From: Promethearchaeota archaeon
Lineage (GTDB): Archaea; Asgardarchaeota; Lokiarchaeia; Sigyniarchaeales; SOKP01
Direction: 5' to 3'
NCBI GenBank assembly: GCA_019058445.1
Contig: JAHPZA010000010.1
Coordinates: 124,001 to 188,000, forward strand
DNA length: 64,000 bases
Shown: positions 18,543 through 28,615 of the stretch, in pieces
Position numbering within the stretch: the first letter of the stretch is position 1
Layout of the letters: the number at the start of each line of letters is the position of its first letter
Made by a program: the position numbers and the translations under genes
Notes under the pieces: model-generated
What the model was told of the DNA's origin: nothing
Seen by the model: the letters and a program-made list of their open reading frames with translations, nothing else
Databases searched by the model: none

Positions 18543-19985
18543 ATGCAGAAAAAAGTTATACTAATTACGATTGATTGTCTGCGAAGTGATCGCTTAGAAA
18601 TTTATGGATGTAAAAGAAATATTGCTCCTAACCTTAATAAATTGAGTAAAAATTCAATAATTTTTAATACTGCTATAAGTAATGGTCCTAATACTCCCTC
18701 TTCATTTTATGCGATGTTTACATCAGAGGTCCCAACATTAAAAGGACGTTATGCTCCCCTTTCCGATAGGTTAGAAACTTTTATAGAAATTATTAAAAAA
18801 AATAAAATAAAAACGTGTGGTATTCATTCAAATCCACATTTAGGAAAATACTTTAATTATCACAGAGGTTTTGATAAATTTGTTGATTTAATGATTCGAA
18901 AAGAAGAAAGTTTTAAAAGGAGATTTTTTAAAAAGTTGAATTTTTTGCTGAATAAACTGAAAATCACAATTTTTATAGATAAATTTTTATCTTCCGAAGT
19001 TTTAAATTTTAAATTCAAAACTAAGGTTAATACTCTTCTTAAAACTAAAGAATTTTTTTCGCCATATGCTGATGCGAAAGCAATTGTATCAGAAGCTATC
19101 AATTGGTTAAACAAAAATTATCGTTCAAATTTCTTCTTATGGTTGCACTTTATGGATGTACATGGTCCATTAATACCTACTAAAACAAACTTTAAAAAAG
19201 TAGCTAAATCATATAATTATAAATTAAATAAGCCGTTTCTATCTTATATTAAGACAAATTTAGATGAAAGAAACTTAAGTAAAAAGGATTTACCAATTGT
19301 TTCAATACTTTACGATGCAGAAATATTATATTGTGATTACTATATTGGATTTCTATTCAATTATTTAAAAAATAAAAAAATATACAATGATACAAATATC
19401 ATTATAACTTCAGATCATGGCGAAGCTTTATGGGAGCATAATTTTACAGGACACTATCCTTATCTATATGATGAGCTCTTAAGAGTACCTCTTATAATCA
19501 AATTGCCATTATCTAATTCTCTAAATAAATTAATTAATACCCAAGTAGAACTAATAGATTTAGCTCCAACTATCTTGGATATTTATGGAATTCCTAAATT
19601 AAAGCGTTTTATGGGAACCAGCTTAATTCCGTTAATTAATGGGAAAGATAATTTCAATCATCCAGAATTCGCCATATCTGCAACTTATAAAAACAAAAAT
19701 AGATCGTTTCATGGATTAATTAAAAATCTTGATGATTGGAAACTTTTAATTAGTATTAGAAGTAAGTTCTGGAAACTGATATTTTCAGAGCAAAGAAATA
19801 AATTTGAATTATTTAATCTTAAAAAAGATCCGAAAGAGCGGAAAAACATCTATGATAATAAAAATGAATTAATCCTAACAATTAAAAGCAAATTAATAAA
19901 AAAAATTAAACCGTTTTTAAAAAGAAGGATTACCGAAAAAGAAAAAATTAAAGAATCAATTGAAAACATTGAAATAAAATTTTAA
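18543..19985 (+). CDS. Sulfatase-family (alkaline phosphatase superfamily) protein
   Basis: A 480-residue protein with the metal-binding start ITIDCLRSDRLEIYG, FLWLHFMDVHGPLIP, and IITSDHGEALWEHNFTGHY near residue 290. A sulfatase-type C-terminus ends in FELFNLKKDPKERKNIYDN. The nucleophile region reads SNGPNTPSSFYAMFTS: it lacks the Cys/Ser-x-Pro-x-Arg needed for formylglycine formation, and Thr probably takes the role. That favours a phospho- or sulfo-transferase or diesterase (phosphoglycerol or phosphoethanolamine transferase type) over a classical sulfatase. It has no membrane helices. The stop is 9 bases before the next GT2 start, so the two are co-transcribed. Confidence 0.8.
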   Translation: MQKKVILITIDCLRSDRLEIYGCKRNIAPNLNKLSKNSIIFNTAISNGPNTPSSFYAMFTSEVPTLKGRYAPLSDRLETFIEIIKKNKIKTCGIHSNPHLGKYFNYHRGFDKFVDLMIRKEESFKRRFFKKLNFLLNKLKITIFIDKFLSSEVLNFKFKTKVNTLLKTKEFFSPYADAKAIVSEAINWLNKNYRSNFFLWLHFMDVHGPLIPTKTNFKKVAKSYNYKLNKPFLSYIKTNLDERNLSKKDLPIVSILYDAEILYCDYYIGFLFNYLKNKKIYNDTNIIITSDHGEALWEHNFTGHYPYLYDELLRVPLIIKLPLSNSLNKLINTQVELIDLAPTILDIYGIPKLKRFMGTSLIPLINGKDNFNHPEFAISATYKNKNRSFHGLIKNLDDWKLLISIRSKFWKLIFSEQRNKFELFNLKKDPKERKNIYDNKNELILTIKSKLIKKIKPFLKRRITEKEKIKESIENIEIKF

Positions 19986-19994
19986 ATCTAAACA

Positions 19995-20969
19995 ATGAAA
20001 ATTCCTAAAGTATCATTAATAATTTTGAATTGGAATAATTGGAAAGACACTATAGAATGCTTAGAGTCTTTGTATCAGATTAACATTGATAAACACGATA
20101 TAATTATTTTAGATTGTGGTTCTAAAGACGGTTCAATCAAGAAAATTAAAGAATATTGCAGTGGTGAACTTGAAGTTTTCTCTCCCTATCTTAAATATAA
20201 ATCTGATAATAAACCAATATCACTTTTTGTTTACGATGAACAAAAATCAGATCATTTGAGTGTTGTTGATAAGTATCTTTCTTGTAATAAAAAAAAATTA
20301 TTCCTTATTTCCTTAAAAAAAAATTATGGTTTTACTGGGGGCAATAATATAGGAATGTCTTTTGCAGAGACTTATTTTAAGCCAGATTATCTGTTTCTAT
20401 TAAACAATGATACAGTTATGATTGACAATATTATTGATGAAATGCTGCATTTATGTGAAAAAAATAATAAAATTGGACTATGTGGTCCAGAAATAAGACT
20501 CTATGGAAATCCAAAAGAAATTCAATTTAAATTAAGATATCAAGGAATCAATAGTCCAACTGAAGTTCCATGGATTTCTGGTTGTGCTTTTCTAATAAAA
20601 TCTGAATTAATCAAAAAAATAGGTTTTTTAGATCCGATTTTTTTTATTTATTATGAAGAGACTGATTATATTCTAAGAGCAAAAAAAGCGAATTATAAAA
20701 TATATTATATCCCTACAAAATCTAAATTATATCATAAATTTGCAGCAACAAACAAAAAAATCAAAGGATTTACACAATATCACATGACTAAAAGCTATAT
20801 TATTTTTATAAAAAAACATTCGAGCAGCAAAGATTTTCATTTTAAATTATCTCAATTTATTAGAAAAGAGATAAAAAAGAATTTAGGAAGAATAAATTTG
20901 TATTTTGTCATAAAAGGAATACTTATTGGATATTTTTTAAGTCTTTTTAGAAGTAGTATCTTAAATTAG
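19995..20969 (+). CDS. GT2 glycosyltransferase
   Basis: A 324-residue GT-A enzyme with VSLIILNWNNWKDTIECLES, ILDCGSKDGS, NYGFTGGNNIG, the DxD-type LLNNDTVMID, and FFIYYEETDYILRAKKANY. An insertion of about 35 residues follows the first motif (positions 50-90) compared with the paralogue at 14814. A short hydrophobic C-terminus may touch the membrane. It follows the sulfatase-like gene by 9 bases and faces the membrane GT2 gene on the other strand. Substrate unknown. Confidence 0.84.
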   Translation: MKIPKVSLIILNWNNWKDTIECLESLYQINIDKHDIIILDCGSKDGSIKKIKEYCSGELEVFSPYLKYKSDNKPISLFVYDEQKSDHLSVVDKYLSCNKKKLFLISLKKNYGFTGGNNIGMSFAETYFKPDYLFLLNNDTVMIDNIIDEMLHLCEKNNKIGLCGPEIRLYGNPKEIQFKLRYQGINSPTEVPWISGCAFLIKSELIKKIGFLDPIFFIYYEETDYILRAKKANYKIYYIPTKSKLYHKFAATNKKIKGFTQYHMTKSYIIFIKKHSSSKDFHFKLSQFIRKEIKKNLGRINLYFVIKGILIGYFLSLFRSSILN

Positions 20970-20992
20970 AGGGGTACAAATACATTCCTAAA

Positions 20993-22207
20993 TTATAATT
21001 TTTTTTTAAAGAATAGCGCAATGAACATTAAAACATTCAATAAAATCTCTATTACTGTATAAAAAATCATTTTAATCGGGAATGTTAAACCAAACCTTCC
21101 AAAATCTTTTTTATTTATAAACATTCTAAAGAAAATATATTTTCTTACTCTTTTTAAATAAATACTAAAGAAAATAAAAACACCGATAAAAAATAAACCA
21201 AGATGAAAAAACAAGATTATCGGTAGTAAGAATAAAAAAATTGATATTAAAAACAAAAGATAGACTTTTAGTATTGATTTAATACTTTTAGTTTGAAAAT
21301 AATAATTTAACCTATATCCTATATATCTTCTTCTTCGATTATATAATTCTTTATAATTTGTGGGATATTCAGTATATATAGCACTTCGAAAATCCTTTAA
21401 ACGATAAATTCGAAATCCATTGGAAATAATATCTTTTGCTCTAGTAATTTCTTCAATAACTTCTCCCTGTTTTTCTCTAAAAGTGCCAATTTTTTTTATA
21501 ACTTTATAAGTTAAACATGTATTGGGTCCAGACACTTGAACTTCATAATATCTCGTAAATTTACCATTGAAATATCCAATACTGTTTATAAGTAGATATT
21601 TAACCAAATCTTTATCTTCTATGCTTTTTAATGGTCTATTTTCCCCGCAAACAACACTTTCATTTTCATTAATTATTGGATATAACATTCTTAGCAAAAT
21701 TTCGTCAGTTAGATAACAATCGGCATCAATTAAATAGACTATTCCCTCAGATACATAAGCAAGACATTGATTAATTGCTCTTATTTTATTTTTTCCTTGT
21801 ATTTTATATTGCCCTTTCTCTTGACGTAAAAAAATAAAGTTGTCATATTTTTCTTTAAAAGAATTTGCAATTTCAACTGTTTCTTCACTCCCTCCAGCAC
21901 TAATTATGACTTTAATATCAGGGTATTTTAGATTTGCAATTGAAATTAAACAATCTTTAAATACAATTCCTTCATTCCAAGCGGGAATTATAATATTAAC
22001 TAAAGGTAACGATTTAAAATCATCAATTGATATTTGCTCAGGTTCATGGAATTTCTTTAAAATTTTAAGATATTTTCTATCTCTTAAAAAATGAAAGAAA
22101 GTATGATACAAAATAATAATTAATAATATAATAATCATAAGATATTTTGAATTTGAAAAATCTAGAAGATTTTGGATTATATTAATAATAACTGTAATTA
22201 CTTCCAT
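20993..22207 (-). CDS. Membrane GT2 glycosyltransferase
   Basis: About 404 residues. An N-terminal membrane helix (YLMIIILLIIILYHTFFHF) is followed by a GT2 domain with IIIPAWNEGIVFKDCL, IKVIISAGGSEET, YLIDADCYLTDEI and GEVIEEITRAKDI (the ED acid), and then by three or four membrane helices in the last 100 residues. The layout resembles processive or lipid-directed membrane GT2 enzymes. A TTG at 22216 is in frame, but the ATG at 22207 is the better start. It is oriented against the preceding plus-strand run, with an intergenic gap of only about 20 bases between stops. Sugar unknown. Confidence 0.82.
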   Translation of the reverse strand: MEVITVIINIIQNLLDFSNSKYLMIIILLIIILYHTFFHFLRDRKYLKILKKFHEPEQISIDDFKSLPLVNIIIPAWNEGIVFKDCLISIANLKYPDIKVIISAGGSEETVEIANSFKEKYDNFIFLRQEKGQYKIQGKNKIRAINQCLAYVSEGIVYLIDADCYLTDEILLRMLYPIINENESVVCGENRPLKSIEDKDLVKYLLINSIGYFNGKFTRYYEVQVSGPNTCLTYKVIKKIGTFREKQGEVIEEITRAKDIISNGFRIYRLKDFRSAIYTEYPTNYKELYNRRRRYIGYRLNYYFQTKSIKSILKVYLLFLISIFLFLLPIILFFHLGLFFIGVFIFFSIYLKRVRKYIFFRMFINKKDFGRFGLTFPIKMIFYTVIEILLNVLMFIALFFKKKL

Positions 22208-22301
22208 TGAAAACAATATTACAATAACTTATAATTTTAATAAGATAAATACATGTAGATAAAAAAATATTTCTTGCTGAGTAAAGTAGTAAAATTTCTT
22301 T

Positions 22302-23213
22302 TTAGAATATATTTTTATTTTGTAAGCTTTTTATACTCTCTTTAATAACATCTATTTCTTTCGTTTTGTCTTTTTCTTTTTCAAGTTGATTTTTTGAATT
22401 ATCTTCATCTCTTTTATTTTTGAGTATGACCCAGGGAACCTTAACCAAATGTTTTACTCTTAAAAATGGAATATGACTAAATTTCATAAATTCTCCCATA
22501 AGATTGCCATGGTCTGAAGTGATAACAACTTTCCCGTTTAAGTATTCTACAAGATTATATACTTCCTTCATTACTAACTTCAGTGTTCTAATGTATGCAA
22601 TCCATACTCGTTTCAGAGATATTTCCCCTGCTTTAATTACGTCCCATAGCTCGGTTCCCTCAAGATTAAGTTTCGCGTATTTCGGATTATTTCGTATTCC
22701 ATTCATAATCTCAATAAACTCCATATCACCAATATAGGGACGATGTGGCGGATTGAAATGAATTATCATTCTTTTATGAGGATATTTCTTTATTGTGTTT
22801 AAAGTGGCTTTCGTAATTTCTTCAGGGAGAACTGTTTTTAATTTATCGTCCCAACCAAAGTCCCATACTTTTACCACCTTAAAAAATGGATTTATACCGA
22901 AAGTTTTTATTAGATTAAAATCTGAAAAGCGCGGATTGCTAGAGATATAAATTATATCATCAAATTTCCCATTAAAATTCCATTCAATCCATTCTTGTGT
23001 TGTAGAACCACCTGATATAACGAAAGGTACATCCTTTATTACAAAACGAGAAAACATATCATATCTACATGCATCAATGATTATAAGATAGTCCCAATCC
23101 TCATCCATGATATTTATCGCGAATTTTTTTGAATATGGTCTATTAATGGTGTCAATAAGATTTATCAGAATCTTTCGTAATTTTATTCTAGGGATATTTA
23201 TCCTTGAACTCAT
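22302..23213 (-). CDS. Sulfatase-like alkaline phosphatase superfamily protein
   Basis: A 303-residue short member of the superfamily. It has DYLIIIDACRYDMFSRF for the first metal site, SGGSTTQEWIEWNF where the nucleophile (Thr) should lie, HFNPPHRPYIG, and VVITSDHGNLMGEFMKFSH for the second metal site. It is shorter than true sulfatases and lacks the formylglycine motif. Proteins of this form are common in archaeal glycan clusters; a phospho- or sulfo-group transfer or removal is plausible but unproven. The C-terminal 40 residues are charged and probably disordered. Confidence 0.72.
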   Translation of the reverse strand: MSSRINIPRIKLRKILINLIDTINRPYSKKFAINIMDEDWDYLIIIDACRYDMFSRFVIKDVPFVISGGSTTQEWIEWNFNGKFDDIIYISSNPRFSDFNLIKTFGINPFFKVVKVWDFGWDDKLKTVLPEEITKATLNTIKKYPHKRMIIHFNPPHRPYIGDMEFIEIMNGIRNNPKYAKLNLEGTELWDVIKAGEISLKRVWIAYIRTLKLVMKEVYNLVEYLNGKVVITSDHGNLMGEFMKFSHIPFLRVKHLVKVPWVILKNKRDEDNSKNQLEKEKDKTKEIDVIKESIKSLQNKNIF

Positions 23214-23267
23214 TTCCTTGTTTAGTTCTTTTCAAAAATTTCTCTAATTTTTAATAAAATACAAATT

Positions 23268-24518
23268 TTAAATTTGTGTAATACATGCTTTTAATCTTCT
23301 AACAATATTATCCCATGAAAACTTTATGATTTCTTCATCAACGATAATATTAGATAAATTTTCATTAACTATATCGAGAAAAAGTTTTTCAACAATCTGT
23401 TGACTTTTTTTAGCATTATTTATTGGAACTACAATACCAAAATTATTTTCCCTAAGGAATTTTGCAGTATATGAATCTTCACGCCCATAATATAGAATCT
23501 TCTTTCTACAACTCAAATAGTCCCAAACTTTAAAACCTATTGTAGGATAATCTAAATCTTCACCTATATGGACTGCTAAATAGCATTGCTTAATTTCTTC
23601 TATTAGTTGTTTTCGTGATAAAAATGGTCCTAAATGTACCAAATCCTGAAGATTCAATCTCTCAATCTGCTTTTTTAAAGAGACATAGTTATATTTACCA
23701 AAAATTTTTAAGGTGAATTTGAATTCTTTAAATATCCCTTTTTTTTTTAGAAGAGCTATGATTTGTAGAAGCGGATTAATATTTCTCTGCCCATATAATT
23801 TTCCAATAAAAGTAAAAATTATTCCATTATTAAAATTATAGTTAAAATCATTAATTTCCCTTAAATTTAAACCATTTTCTATTACACAGATCTTTTTTTG
23901 TTTAAGTTCAGGGAAATATTTTATCAAGAAGTCTTTTAAAGGAGTGCTTATCGCTATTATCATAGTGGCATATTTTAATATTCTCGTTTCGTATTTTAAT
24001 GATATTAGTTTATCTAGATTTTTTCTTTTTCTAATTCCATATATATTATAATTCCAGGGATCTCTATATTCAATAATATAAGGTAAATTGAATTTTCTAT
24101 GCAAAAGATATGCTATTATATGAGAATAGTGAGGGGGGCCAGTAGAATAAATAAATTTTATATCATTATTCTCTTTAAGAATTTTTCTCCCTGCTAAATA
24201 GCCAAAAGGAATCCAATGAATGTAAAAATAAAGGTAAAGAATTCGCATAGATATTTTAAAGAATAATGTTCTCAATCCATATTTTCTTTTTAATTCAATA
24301 ACACGAGTCTTATGAATTTTTAAATTTTGTGGAATTTTCTCAGTTAACTCGTAATCTTTTGGTTCTTTTATTACTTCCCTCCTTGTTAAAATTATAGGAT
24401 TCATCCCTTCTTTAATTAATCTTTTAGATATTTCTAAAGCACGAATGCTATTTTGGTTATTAATTGGTGGAAAGGAATTAACAATAAAAAGAAAGTTCAT
24501 TGAAGGTTGATTATTCAT
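23268..24518 (-). CDS. GT4 glycosyltransferase
   Basis: A 416-residue GT-B enzyme. The N-terminal domain starts FIVNSFPPINNQNSIRALEI and includes YSTGPPHYSHIIAYLLH and YIIEYRDPWNYN. The C-terminal domain has IIFTFIGKLYGQRNINPLLQ and VHIGEDLDYPTIGFKVWDYL. The usual EX7E is replaced by a less common form near KVWDYLSCRKKILYY, typical of the WbuB/FucNAc-transferase-like branch of GT4. It lies 54 bases upstream of the sulfatase-like gene on the same strand. Donor unknown. Confidence 0.82.
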   Translation of the reverse strand: MNNQPSMNFLFIVNSFPPINNQNSIRALEISKRLIKEGMNPIILTRREVIKEPKDYELTEKIPQNLKIHKTRVIELKRKYGLRTLFFKISMRILYLYFYIHWIPFGYLAGRKILKENNDIKFIYSTGPPHYSHIIAYLLHRKFNLPYIIEYRDPWNYNIYGIRKRKNLDKLISLKYETRILKYATMIIAISTPLKDFLIKYFPELKQKKICVIENGLNLREINDFNYNFNNGIIFTFIGKLYGQRNINPLLQIIALLKKKGIFKEFKFTLKIFGKYNYVSLKKQIERLNLQDLVHLGPFLSRKQLIEEIKQCYLAVHIGEDLDYPTIGFKVWDYLSCRKKILYYGREDSYTAKFLRENNFGIVVPINNAKKSQQIVEKLFLDIVNENLSNIIVDEEIIKFSWDNIVRRLKACITQI

Positions 24519-24691
24519 TCTTATTATGTATAATAATTAATTCACTAACTATTATTTCATTTTAAGATTATTATTTTTTTTCGTGATTTTTTCTTAATTA
24601 TATATAATATCTCTAAATTATAGAGCTATTTAATAAAATGAGAATTATAGCAAAATTTAAAAAAAATATTAAGAAAATTTAGGAGATAATA

Positions 24692-26353
24692 CTAATTTTT
24701 TTTTAAGGATATATCGTAATAAGGAAAGGTGTGTTTAATAAAATAGAAAATGGGATTATAAAATATTATAATAATTATCATTGAAGTTATAATTAATAGA
24801 GAGAAGAAATAGAGCATTTTTTTATATAATATATTTTCATTATAGTTAATGTTCAGCTTTTCATTATTTAAAATTAAATTTCCTATTAAAAAACAACATA
24901 ATGGAACAATATGAGAAACCATTCTATCAAAAGATTGAATTAAATGTAAGTTAAGATTGAGTGGTGTAATAAGATAAATGAGAATATAAACTAGAAAATG
25001 GAAAAAACACATAAATAGTAGAAATAATGTATTTTGATTTTTTTTAATAATATTCAAATTAAATATGAGTATAGAAAAAAAGACGAACCAAAATATGATT
25101 CCCCATTTATATGGATTTAAAATTAATATAAATCCTCTTATAAAAATATTGATAAGATCAGAAAAAACCGATTGAATATCAAATATATTTGGATAATGAG
25201 TAATATACTCAGCAGGAAACCCTCTGAAGCTAATGTAAAAAAACCATGGAATATAAATAATAAAACTAATCATAGTATATAATATTGTTAGCTTAAAAAT
25301 ATCTTTAGAATATGTGGTTTTTTTTAGTAATAAAAAAAAATGATAAATAATTAAAATACTAATATTTATAACCAATAAAGCAAGACCTTCTATTTTACAC
25401 CATGCCATAAAACCCATAAAAACTGAGGAATAAACTAAAAACTCCTTTTTTTTTGAATGAAAATAATAGAATAAAAATATCGAACTTATACTATAAAAAA
25501 ATGTAAGTGGCATATCACCTTTTACGTGTATTGCTAGTATAAAGACTTGTCCAATAACTGCATATAACGTTATAATTATGATTGATATTGTTTTATTTAA
25601 ACCCATACCTCTAAGAGAGAAATATAAAAATGAAATTAATGTGAAAAAGTATGTTAATATTAGAATTCTGGAAAATTGAAAATGTTGAAAATAAATGGTA
25701 TAAAAGAAACAAAGATTTAGAGGTACTAACAACGGATATGTAGGATGATGTGTAGAATCAATATTTTCAAAGTTTCCTTCATAGAAAATTAGCTTAGCTT
25801 TTGCATCCCATATAAAAATAGCATCGTAATTTTCAATAGGATAAAAAAACCAAAATATAAAAAGATATACTGAGATCACAGCTAGTAGGAAGATACAAAA
25901 ATACTCAATCTTATTAAATTTTTGTACTTTGATTGTTTTCATAATTTTTTTAATATCATCATTTAAAGGAATATAATTCTTATAATAAATAAATAAAAAA
26001 ATTATAATGACTAAAAGAGGGATAAAAGAAAACCTCGAATGAAATCCTAATAAAATAAAGATAAACATAGATAAACCATTGAATCCTGTACCTAGGCCAT
26101 AACTTAAAGAAACTTTAACAAATGGGTTAAAATCTTTATTTTTAGGTAATAGATTTAAGATTGTATAACCAATAAGAAAAATAATAATTAGTCCTAAAAC
26201 TGTTCCAAAAATTAACCATATATATTGAAGGCTAGATAACAATTTTATATTGTTGAAACTTGGCATATAAATAAAAAATGTTCCAACAAAACAACATGTT
26301 ATTGAACTAAATAGTAAGAAAAAGGTAAGATTGGAAATAAGATTTCTTTTCAT
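24692..26353 (-). CDS. GT-C membrane glycosyltransferase (ArnT/PMT-like)
   Basis: A 553-residue protein with a dozen or so hydrophobic helices. After about 170 residues it carries an external loop NYDAIFIWDAKAKLIFYEG followed by HHPTYPLLVPLNLCFF. The acidic residue plus W-x-x-K-A motif and the H-P-x-Y-P-L pattern are typical of GT39/GT83-like GT-C enzymes that use polyprenyl-phosphate sugars outside the cytoplasm. It would act on lipid- or protein-linked glycans using the product of a DPM1-like synthase. It stands divergently from the heparinase-like gene. Substrate unknown; topology counted by eye. Confidence 0.72.
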   Translation of the reverse strand: MKRNLISNLTFFLLFSSITCCFVGTFFIYMPSFNNIKLLSSLQYIWLIFGTVLGLIIIFLIGYTILNLLPKNKDFNPFVKVSLSYGLGTGFNGLSMFIFILLGFHSRFSFIPLLVIIIFLFIYYKNYIPLNDDIKKIMKTIKVQKFNKIEYFCIFLLAVISVYLFIFWFFYPIENYDAIFIWDAKAKLIFYEGNFENIDSTHHPTYPLLVPLNLCFFYTIYFQHFQFSRILILTYFFTLISFLYFSLRGMGLNKTISIIIITLYAVIGQVFILAIHVKGDMPLTFFYSISSIFLFYYFHSKKKEFLVYSSVFMGFMAWCKIEGLALLVINISILIIYHFFLLLKKTTYSKDIFKLTILYTMISFIIYIPWFFYISFRGFPAEYITHYPNIFDIQSVFSDLINIFIRGFILILNPYKWGIIFWFVFFSILIFNLNIIKKNQNTLFLLFMCFFHFLVYILIYLITPLNLNLHLIQSFDRMVSHIVPLCCFLIGNLILNNEKLNINYNENILYKKMLYFFSLLIITSMIIIIIFYNPIFYFIKHTFPYYDISLKKN

Positions 26354-26473
26354 TCTATTTAAGTTTCTAAAGTTTTTATTGTTCTGAATAATTTTTTATG
26401 TATAATAAATTTTGTAATTTATTGAATTTCACAAGTTAAATTATTGACTTATTAAATCATTGAAATATATCTA

Positions 26474-28501
26474 ATGAATCTTAAAAAAATTTCATACTTA
26501 TTCAGCTTATTTAAACTCGTAAATGATTATAAACCCTATTTCCTAAATAGAGTTCTATTTAAAAAGTATTTTCATAAAAAATGGATAATTTTACATAATT
26601 CGATGAAAATGGAACAGAAATTAAAGAAATCCTTCAAAAAATCTCAAAATTTTGATAAATTGAGGGAAATTTTTTTTAATAGAAAATTCTTTGCCTTTTC
26701 AAATGATTTAGAAAAAAAAAATATAATTGAATATCTTAAAAAATATAATAATCATTCAATTACAGAATATTTAAACCATGCTAATAATATCATTAGTGGT
26801 AAATTTTCTATATATGAAAAGAAGTATAAATTTGTTAATGGAATAAATTGGCATTACAGTTTCTTTAATGATTATATTTGGAAATTAGAAAAGTCGAATA
26901 AAATAAATATTCGACCTAAAAATAAAAATATAGATGTTAAATATGTATGGGAATTCAATCGGCATCAATTTTTAACCTATTTAGGCTTTGCATATTACCT
27001 TACAGATGATGAAAAATATGCAATTGAATTTAAGAATCTTATTTTACATTGGATTAAAACTAACCCCCCTTTATATGGAATAAATTGGTATTCCGGCTTA
27101 GAAATTTCGATTAGATTAATTTCTTGGATATTTACATTGTATTTTTTTAAAAATTCGACAGAAATAAATAATGACTCTTTTTTTAGAAAGATTTTCATTT
27201 CTATGTTTCAACATGCTTATTATTTAAGATATTTCTATACACGTAGATCATTTAATCATACGGTAGGAGATTTAACAGGAGTATATTTATTTTCAAAGGT
27301 ATTCGCTAAAATCGATCCTATGAAAAAATGGGAGAAAAAAATTTTCAATAAATTAAAGACTAATATAAGACTTCAAGTAAGGGGTGATGGAATAAATATA
27401 GAGCAATCAGTTAATTACCATAAATTCGTACTTGAATTTTTCATATTATTTCTAATACTAAATAACAAAAGGTTGAAAGGAGAGGAAATTTCATTAATCG
27501 AAAAAATGGTAGAATATCTCATTTATATCATCAAGCCTAAAAAGAATTTTCCTTTAATCGGAGATAATGATGATGGAAAAGTACTTATGTTAACAAATTG
27601 GAATAGTAATTCATATTTAGATTTAATTAATTTAGGTTCAATAATATTCAGAAGACAAGATTTTAAATTTATCTCAGAAAAAATTTCTCCAATAAGTTTA
27701 TTATTAATGGGGGAAAGATGTTTTAAGATTTTTAATTCTCTTCAATCTAGAGAACCACAGGAAAGATATAAATATTTTAAGAACTCTGGTTATTTTGTTG
27801 CTAGAAATAATTGGAACAAGGAGTCAAATTATTTTTTCATGGATATGGGGAAATTTGGACCCCAAAATGCCGCACATTCTCACAGTTGCATAGGCAATTT
27901 AATTTATACTCATAAAGGCAAAGATTTCCTGATCGATTCTGGAACATATACTTATAATAAATCGTGGTTTGAAAGGAATTTCCTTAGAAGTAGTAAGGCA
28001 CATAATATATTGGTGATAAACAAAAAAAATCAAGCAACTATTAGCGGATGGTTTTCTTGGAAGAAAAAACCAAAAATTAAAAGAAATTTAATAATTAAGC
28101 ATGACCAGATTAAATTAGTTTGCGTTCATAATGGTTATAATAATTTATTAGTTAAAAGAACATTAGATTGCGATACAATTTTAAATAGTCTTATAATCAC
28201 CGATTATGTAATTCCTTCTCAAGATATAATCCCGGATGATTCATATGAAATTGATATTTACTTTCATTTTGATAAAGATATTAAATTAAAGGTTAATGAG
28301 AAGAACATTATAGTCAATGGAGAATTAATTTTTACCCTTATATCTGATGAAGAATTTAAAATTAATATTGAAAAGACATATTATTCTCCTAAATATGGTT
28401 TTAAAATTGGAATTTCAGTGCTTAACATTCATCTTGAATATTCTTTTGTTAAGAAAAAAGCACTTGAATTTAAAACTGTAATATCACCAATAAATAAATG
28501 A
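26474..28501 (+). CDS. Heparinase II/III family protein
   Basis: A 675-residue protein with an alpha/alpha-toroid N-terminal part (residues 100-390, including SGLEISIRLISWIF and RRSFNHTVGDLTGVY). A beta-sandwich C-terminal part has FGPQNAAHSHSCIGNLIYTH and DFLIDSGTYTYNKSWFER near residues 460-500, the heparinase II/III signature. The family contains polysaccharide lyases, but in surface-glycan clusters homologues often accompany an MDR-Gfo fusion as here and may modify the nascent uronic-acid glycan. No signal peptide is visible, so a cytoplasmic or unusual location is possible. The fusion gene follows on the same strand after about 115 bases. Confidence 0.85.
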   Translation: MNLKKISYLFSLFKLVNDYKPYFLNRVLFKKYFHKKWIILHNSMKMEQKLKKSFKKSQNFDKLREIFFNRKFFAFSNDLEKKNIIEYLKKYNNHSITEYLNHANNIISGKFSIYEKKYKFVNGINWHYSFFNDYIWKLEKSNKINIRPKNKNIDVKYVWEFNRHQFLTYLGFAYYLTDDEKYAIEFKNLILHWIKTNPPLYGINWYSGLEISIRLISWIFTLYFFKNSTEINNDSFFRKIFISMFQHAYYLRYFYTRRSFNHTVGDLTGVYLFSKVFAKIDPMKKWEKKIFNKLKTNIRLQVRGDGINIEQSVNYHKFVLEFFILFLILNNKRLKGEEISLIEKMVEYLIYIIKPKKNFPLIGDNDDGKVLMLTNWNSNSYLDLINLGSIIFRRQDFKFISEKISPISLLLMGERCFKIFNSLQSREPQERYKYFKNSGYFVARNNWNKESNYFFMDMGKFGPQNAAHSHSCIGNLIYTHKGKDFLIDSGTYTYNKSWFERNFLRSSKAHNILVINKKNQATISGWFSWKKKPKIKRNLIIKHDQIKLVCVHNGYNNLLVKRTLDCDTILNSLIITDYVIPSQDIIPDDSYEIDIYFHFDKDIKLKVNEKNIIVNGELIFTLISDEEFKINIEKTYYSPKYGFKIGISVLNIHLEYSFVKKKALEFKTVISPINK

Positions 28502-28556
28502 TGTTTCTAAAAATCTTGGTAAATCTTGGTCAAAATATTTTTTTCAAAATAAATTC

Positions 28557-28565
28557 TTATAAATA
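28557..28565 (+). promoter_or_regulatory. Possible archaeal TATA box
   Basis: TTATAAATA lies 51 bases upstream of the MDR-Gfo fusion start. The same nine bases occur 40 bases upstream of the surface protein gene at 60527. Weak evidence in AT-rich DNA. Confidence 0.25.
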
Positions 28566-28605
28566 ACATAAAGTTTTTCAAAATATTTTAAAAACTAAAT
28601 TCTTT

Positions 28606-28609
28606 GAGG
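28606..28609 (+). promoter_or_regulatory. Ribosome binding site deciding the ATG start
   Basis: GAGG ends 6 bases before the ATG at 28616. It overlaps the alternative upstream TTG at 28604, so the ATG is the better start for the fusion protein. Confidence 0.5.
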
Positions 28610-28615
28610 ATCTTT

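Noticed and set aside
18543..19985. Classical formylglycine sulfatase
   Set aside because: The C/S-x-P-x-R motif is absent; the site reads NTPSSF, so only the superfamily can be claimed.
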